From assembly GCA_017542245.1 (NCBI GenBank), contig JAFXXN010000037.1, positions 1 through 64,000 of the forward strand: DNA of 64,000 nucleotides, written 5' to 3'. Under the pieces are notes generated by a model that worked only from the letters and a program-made list of their open reading frames with translations, was not told the origin of the DNA and ran no database searches. The translations under genes and the position numbers were made by a program. Position 1 is the stretch's first letter. Every line of letters starts with the position of its first letter. Source of the stretch: Lachnospiraceae bacterium (GTDB lineage: Bacteria > Bacillota > Clostridia > Lachnospirales > Lachnospiraceae). Below are positions 61,507 through 64,000 of the stretch, piece after piece.

Positions 61507-61535
61507 TTGCCGAAAAATGATTTTAATGATATAAT
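61507..61535 (+). promoter_or_regulatory. Promoter of hpf
   Basis: TTGCCG (61507-61512), 17 bases, TATAAT (61530-61535). It lies inside the longer frame that begins at 61450, which argues against any start upstream of it. Confidence 0.65.
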
Positions 61536-61602
61536 TAATTTTATCAGAGAAAGCCTTGAAAACCACAGATCACAGGCTTTTGAATTGCAAGGAGGAAAGC
61601 TT

Positions 61603-62127
61603 ATGCGTTATATTATCACAGGAAAGAATATTGATGTGACGGAAGGCTTAAAAAATGCCATTTATGAGAAAATCGGGAAGCTGGAAAAGTATTTTAAACC
61701 TGACACAGAGGTGCATGCGACTTTCAGCGTTCAGAAAGACAGACATAAGATAGAAATAACTATTCCGATAAAGGGGACTGTTATCCGTGCAGAAGAAGAA
61801 AGTACGGATATGTATGTATCAATAGATCTGGTGGAAGAGATTATAGAAAGACAGATTAAGAAATATAAGAGCAAGATTGTTGATGCAAAACAGAACGGAA
61901 CCGGATTGAGCGAAGCATTTGCTTCCGAACCCGGGGATGAAGAAGAAATAATAATTACCAGAACAAAGAAATTTGCCATGAAACCCATGGATCCTGAGGA
62001 GGCATGTATCGAGATGGAACTCAGCGGTCATAATTTCTTTGTATTCAGAAATTCAGAAACCGGCGAGGTAAATGTAGTATACAAAAGAAAGGGGAATACC
62101 TACGGGCTTATCGAACCGGAGTTTTGA
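61603..62127 (+). CDS. hpf: Ribosome hibernation promoting factor, long form
   Basis: 174 residues: an N-terminal ribosome-binding domain (R-Y-I-I-T-G-K-N-I-D-V-T to I-E-R-Q-I-K-K-Y-K) and a C-terminal dimerisation domain (H-N-F-F-V-F-R-N-S-E-T-G-E-V-N-V-V-Y). The long form dimerises 70S ribosomes into inactive 100S particles in stationary phase. AAGGAGGAAAG precedes the ATG at 61603 and fixes it, giving the family length. Confidence 0.93.
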   Translation: MRYIITGKNIDVTEGLKNAIYEKIGKLEKYFKPDTEVHATFSVQKDRHKIEITIPIKGTVIRAEEESTDMYVSIDLVEEIIERQIKKYKSKIVDAKQNGTGLSEAFASEPGDEEEIIITRTKKFAMKPMDPEEACIEMELSGHNFFVFRNSETGEVNVVYKRKGNTYGLIEPEF

Positions 62128-62187
62128 TCCGGAACAGGAAAGGTATAAAAGTCTTTCCTTCGAAAAAGCAGAGTAGGAGAATCATTC

Positions 62188-63933
62188 ATGGTTCTAAGCA
62201 TACTTTTAGCTATAACCGTGATCGTGGTCATGATTGATGTCCTTGTCGGCATACACAGAGGCGTTAAATTCGGACTTGTCCGTCTTGGCCTTTGGGTCGT
62301 GGGAACCGTAATATGCGTATTTATTGCCGAGGGAGTTACATCATGGCTGCTGCTTAAGATAGCCAAAGTCCCTGATATGAAACTGTTTACCTTCGATGTT
62401 TTCGGAGGCTGGATGGGAGAATATACGGGAACTATAGGAAATCATATGACGGCACTTACCGTTTCCTTGTCTGTGCCGGTCGTATTTGTTGCTTTATTCT
62501 TGGCAGCAAAGTTTATCACATGGTTACTTTATCTTATTGTAAAACAAATAATAAAAAAGGCCGCGAAACGCGCCACTGCACATAATGCAGCTGTGGATGC
62601 CGTAACGGCTGTTAAAAAGGCTGAGATGCCGGATGCGGAATCTACCGGACTGGATCAGCCATACGAAGCTACTCTTCCGCAGTCAGTCTTAAATTCGGAA
62701 AACGGAGACGACTTCGGTACTTTCGGTATATATCCCAAAGAATCTAAAACAGTTGAAGCGTATGAGCCTGAAAAAGAAACTGATATGGATACAGCTGTTA
62801 CAGAAGATGGTTTTGATATCTTAAGTAATGATGACTTTTCAGGTTCGGACGGATTTGAGGCTATAGCCAATTCGGATCCGGAAATTGAAGTCGAAGAAAG
62901 CGAAGAGGAGCCTGAAGCAGGAGATGAACCGGCAGGTAGTGACGAACCGGATGATCTTGAAGCGGATGGTGAATCATTAGATGGTTTTGAGAGTCTGGCA
63001 AGAGCATCTGTTGAGGAAGAATCAAAGAAAGAGGCAGAAGAAAAGAAGGTTAAGGTTAAACCTGTAAAGGTAAAACCGGTTAAAGTAAAGGCTGTTAAAG
63101 AAAAGAAGCTTAAGAAAAGACATTCGCTTTCTTTGTTTATTATGGAAAAGACTACTGCATCAAGTGTTTTGGGCGGTGTCTTGGGAATGTTTATAGGTCT
63201 GTTCACCTGCGCTATCATTGCGTCACCCGTAAAAGGACTTGTAAAAGTTATCGCGGATAAGGAAATGGCAGAGCCTACTGTAAATCTTGTAGCGGCTCTT
63301 GCCAATCTTGATATGAAGCAGGTTGTAGACGGAGCGTTTGATGAAGACGACAAAAAAATTGCAATTATATCCAAAAACCTTGATCTTGTCGGAGATTTCA
63401 GCATAAGATCGGAAGATTTTGTTGAAGTATTTACAGATCTTGAGGATTCAGTCCTTCATCAGGTATATAAGTATTCGGGTGCTGATTTTACCGCATCTGC
63501 CATATATGACAGCTTAGTGGATATAAAACCTGAAGACATAAAGATTGAAAACAGAGGGATAAGTAAGTATAACATGGCGGAAACATTAGGATGTTATGCT
63601 CCCCTTATTCCTGACCTTAATGATATACTTACAGAGATTAACGAGAGAAAAGGTCTTAATTTTGAACTGCTTGACATATTGGAGCGTGGCATAAAACATT
63701 TGTTCGACAGTGACGGAAAAGGTGCTATACTTACTGAAGCCGATAAACTCCAGATAGCAAATGGAATAGTAGACCGCTTTAATGAAATTTTAGCGGACCA
63801 CTTTGTTCATTATTATACGAATACCGAATCACCGGTAATTGAGCATTTTGAAAGATTCAGTGAAGCCAGAAAAGGGTTTGAAACCAGTTTTGACCTTATG
63901 AGAAGGCTTTTGCGGGCCGGAATGATAGAGTAA
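62188..63933 (+). CDS. CvpA-like membrane protein with a long charged linker
   Basis: 581 residues. The first 130 hold three or four membrane helices starting I-D-V-L-V-G-I-H-R-G, a CvpA-like pattern. Residues about 140-285 are a very acidic Ser/Glu-rich linker, followed by a Lys-Val-rich stretch (about 285-310, repeats of V-K-P-V-K). A further helix at about 325-350 (G-G-V-L-G-M-F-I-G-L-F) would be the last CvpA helix, separated from the rest. The C-terminal 230 residues are soluble and unlike anything I recognise. CvpA proteins are linked to envelope function; the role here is unknown. Confidence 0.7.
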   Translation: MVLSILLAITVIVVMIDVLVGIHRGVKFGLVRLGLWVVGTVICVFIAEGVTSWLLLKIAKVPDMKLFTFDVFGGWMGEYTGTIGNHMTALTVSLSVPVVFVALFLAAKFITWLLYLIVKQIIKKAAKRATAHNAAVDAVTAVKKAEMPDAESTGLDQPYEATLPQSVLNSENGDDFGTFGIYPKESKTVEAYEPEKETDMDTAVTEDGFDILSNDDFSGSDGFEAIANSDPEIEVEESEEEPEAGDEPAGSDEPDDLEADGESLDGFESLARASVEEESKKEAEEKKVKVKPVKVKPVKVKAVKEKKLKKRHSLSLFIMEKTTASSVLGGVLGMFIGLFTCAIIASPVKGLVKVIADKEMAEPTVNLVAALANLDMKQVVDGAFDEDDKKIAIISKNLDLVGDFSIRSEDFVEVFTDLEDSVLHQVYKYSGADFTASAIYDSLVDIKPEDIKIENRGISKYNMAETLGCYAPLIPDLNDILTEINERKGLNFELLDILERGIKHLFDSDGKGAILTEADKLQIANGIVDRFNEILADHFVHYYTNTESPVIEHFERFSEARKGFETSFDLMRRLLRAGMIE

Positions 63934-63937
63934 AAAA

Positions 63938-63980
63938 GAAACCGAAACAATCTGTAGACTGTTTCGGTTTCTTTGTATTT
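63938..63980 (+). terminator. Intrinsic terminator after the CvpA-like gene
   Basis: GAAACCGAAACA (63938-63949) pairs perfectly with TGTTTCGGTTTC (63960-63971), followed by TTTGTATTT. Nothing further is seen up to base 64000. Confidence 0.85.
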
Positions 63981-64000
63981 GGGGATTAAGTATCAATCAT

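Noticed and set aside
62655-63404. A 249-codon Ser-rich open frame on the minus strand inside the CvpA-like gene
   Set aside because: It is the reverse complement of the acidic and Lys-rich linker codons; serine-rich shadows of this kind are expected.
1-64000. CRISPR arrays, tRNA/rRNA genes, transposases or phage genes
   Set aside because: None was found by reading both strands: no regular short direct repeats, no clover-leaf patterns and no transposase or integrase motifs.

Overview
The window looks like a chromosomal segment of a low-GC, spore-lineage Firmicute, most likely a Lachnospiraceae relative such as Butyrivibrio or a close neighbour (inference). The reasons are type III glutamine synthetase, LL-diaminopimelate aminotransferase, MecA, MutS2, a T-box before ileS, consensus sigma-A promoters with 17-base spacers, strong AGGAGG ribosome sites, and the plant-sugar and glycan genes. 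No rRNA, tRNA, CRISPR array, insertion sequence or phage gene was recognised.

Layout. 1-2530: a 5'-broken caspase/CHAT-like remnant and two unknown lipoproteins. 2531-10813: nitrogen assimilation and amino-acid genes (glnN, carA, carB, dapL); glnN and carA have leaders in which short hexaloop hairpins of the ANTAR-target type overlap intrinsic terminators. 10998-21189: trmL, mutS2, a two-component pair, an HtrA-like protein that has lost its whole catalytic triad, a YhaM-type exonuclease, and uxuA/uxuB. 21240-25048 (minus strand): rhomboid protease, lipid kinase, a ParA-like P-loop protein and a Ser/Thr kinase fused to a second ParA-like domain. 25192-32995: mecA, an AraC regulator, T-box plus ileS, and glgP. 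33120-44403: a lipoprotein with an HELSH metallopeptidase motif, then a glycan-assembly locus (five GT2, one GT4, a flippase, a cytoplasmic GH43 enzyme, a DJ-1 protein).

44511-47982 is an unusual locus: a promoter, a structured leader element, a PqqD-HPr-kinase fusion protein, an anchorless S26-like peptidase and a two-component pair. 47986-55608 is an AraC regulator divergent from a six-gene sugar-acid operon. Its enzymes line up as mutarotase, aldose dehydrogenase, lactonase, L-galactonate-type dehydrogenase, tagaturonate reductase and altronate dehydratase, which predicts non-phosphorylative L-galactose (or similar) catabolism to 2-keto-3-deoxygluconate (KDG). The uxuA/uxuB pair elsewhere in the window feeds the same intermediate.

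55722-61339 is a lasso-peptide-type cluster: exporter, PqqD-like recognition protein, Asn-synthetase-like cyclase and HPr-kinase-like kinase in one minus-strand operon, a precursor gene on the opposite strand, and a leader peptidase on its own promoter. The precursor has a far longer region after its leader than usual. The structured element in the leader of the PqqD-kinase gene recurs, about 87 percent identical, at 55618-55678 beside this cluster. The window ends with hpf and a CvpA-like membrane protein with a long charged linker.
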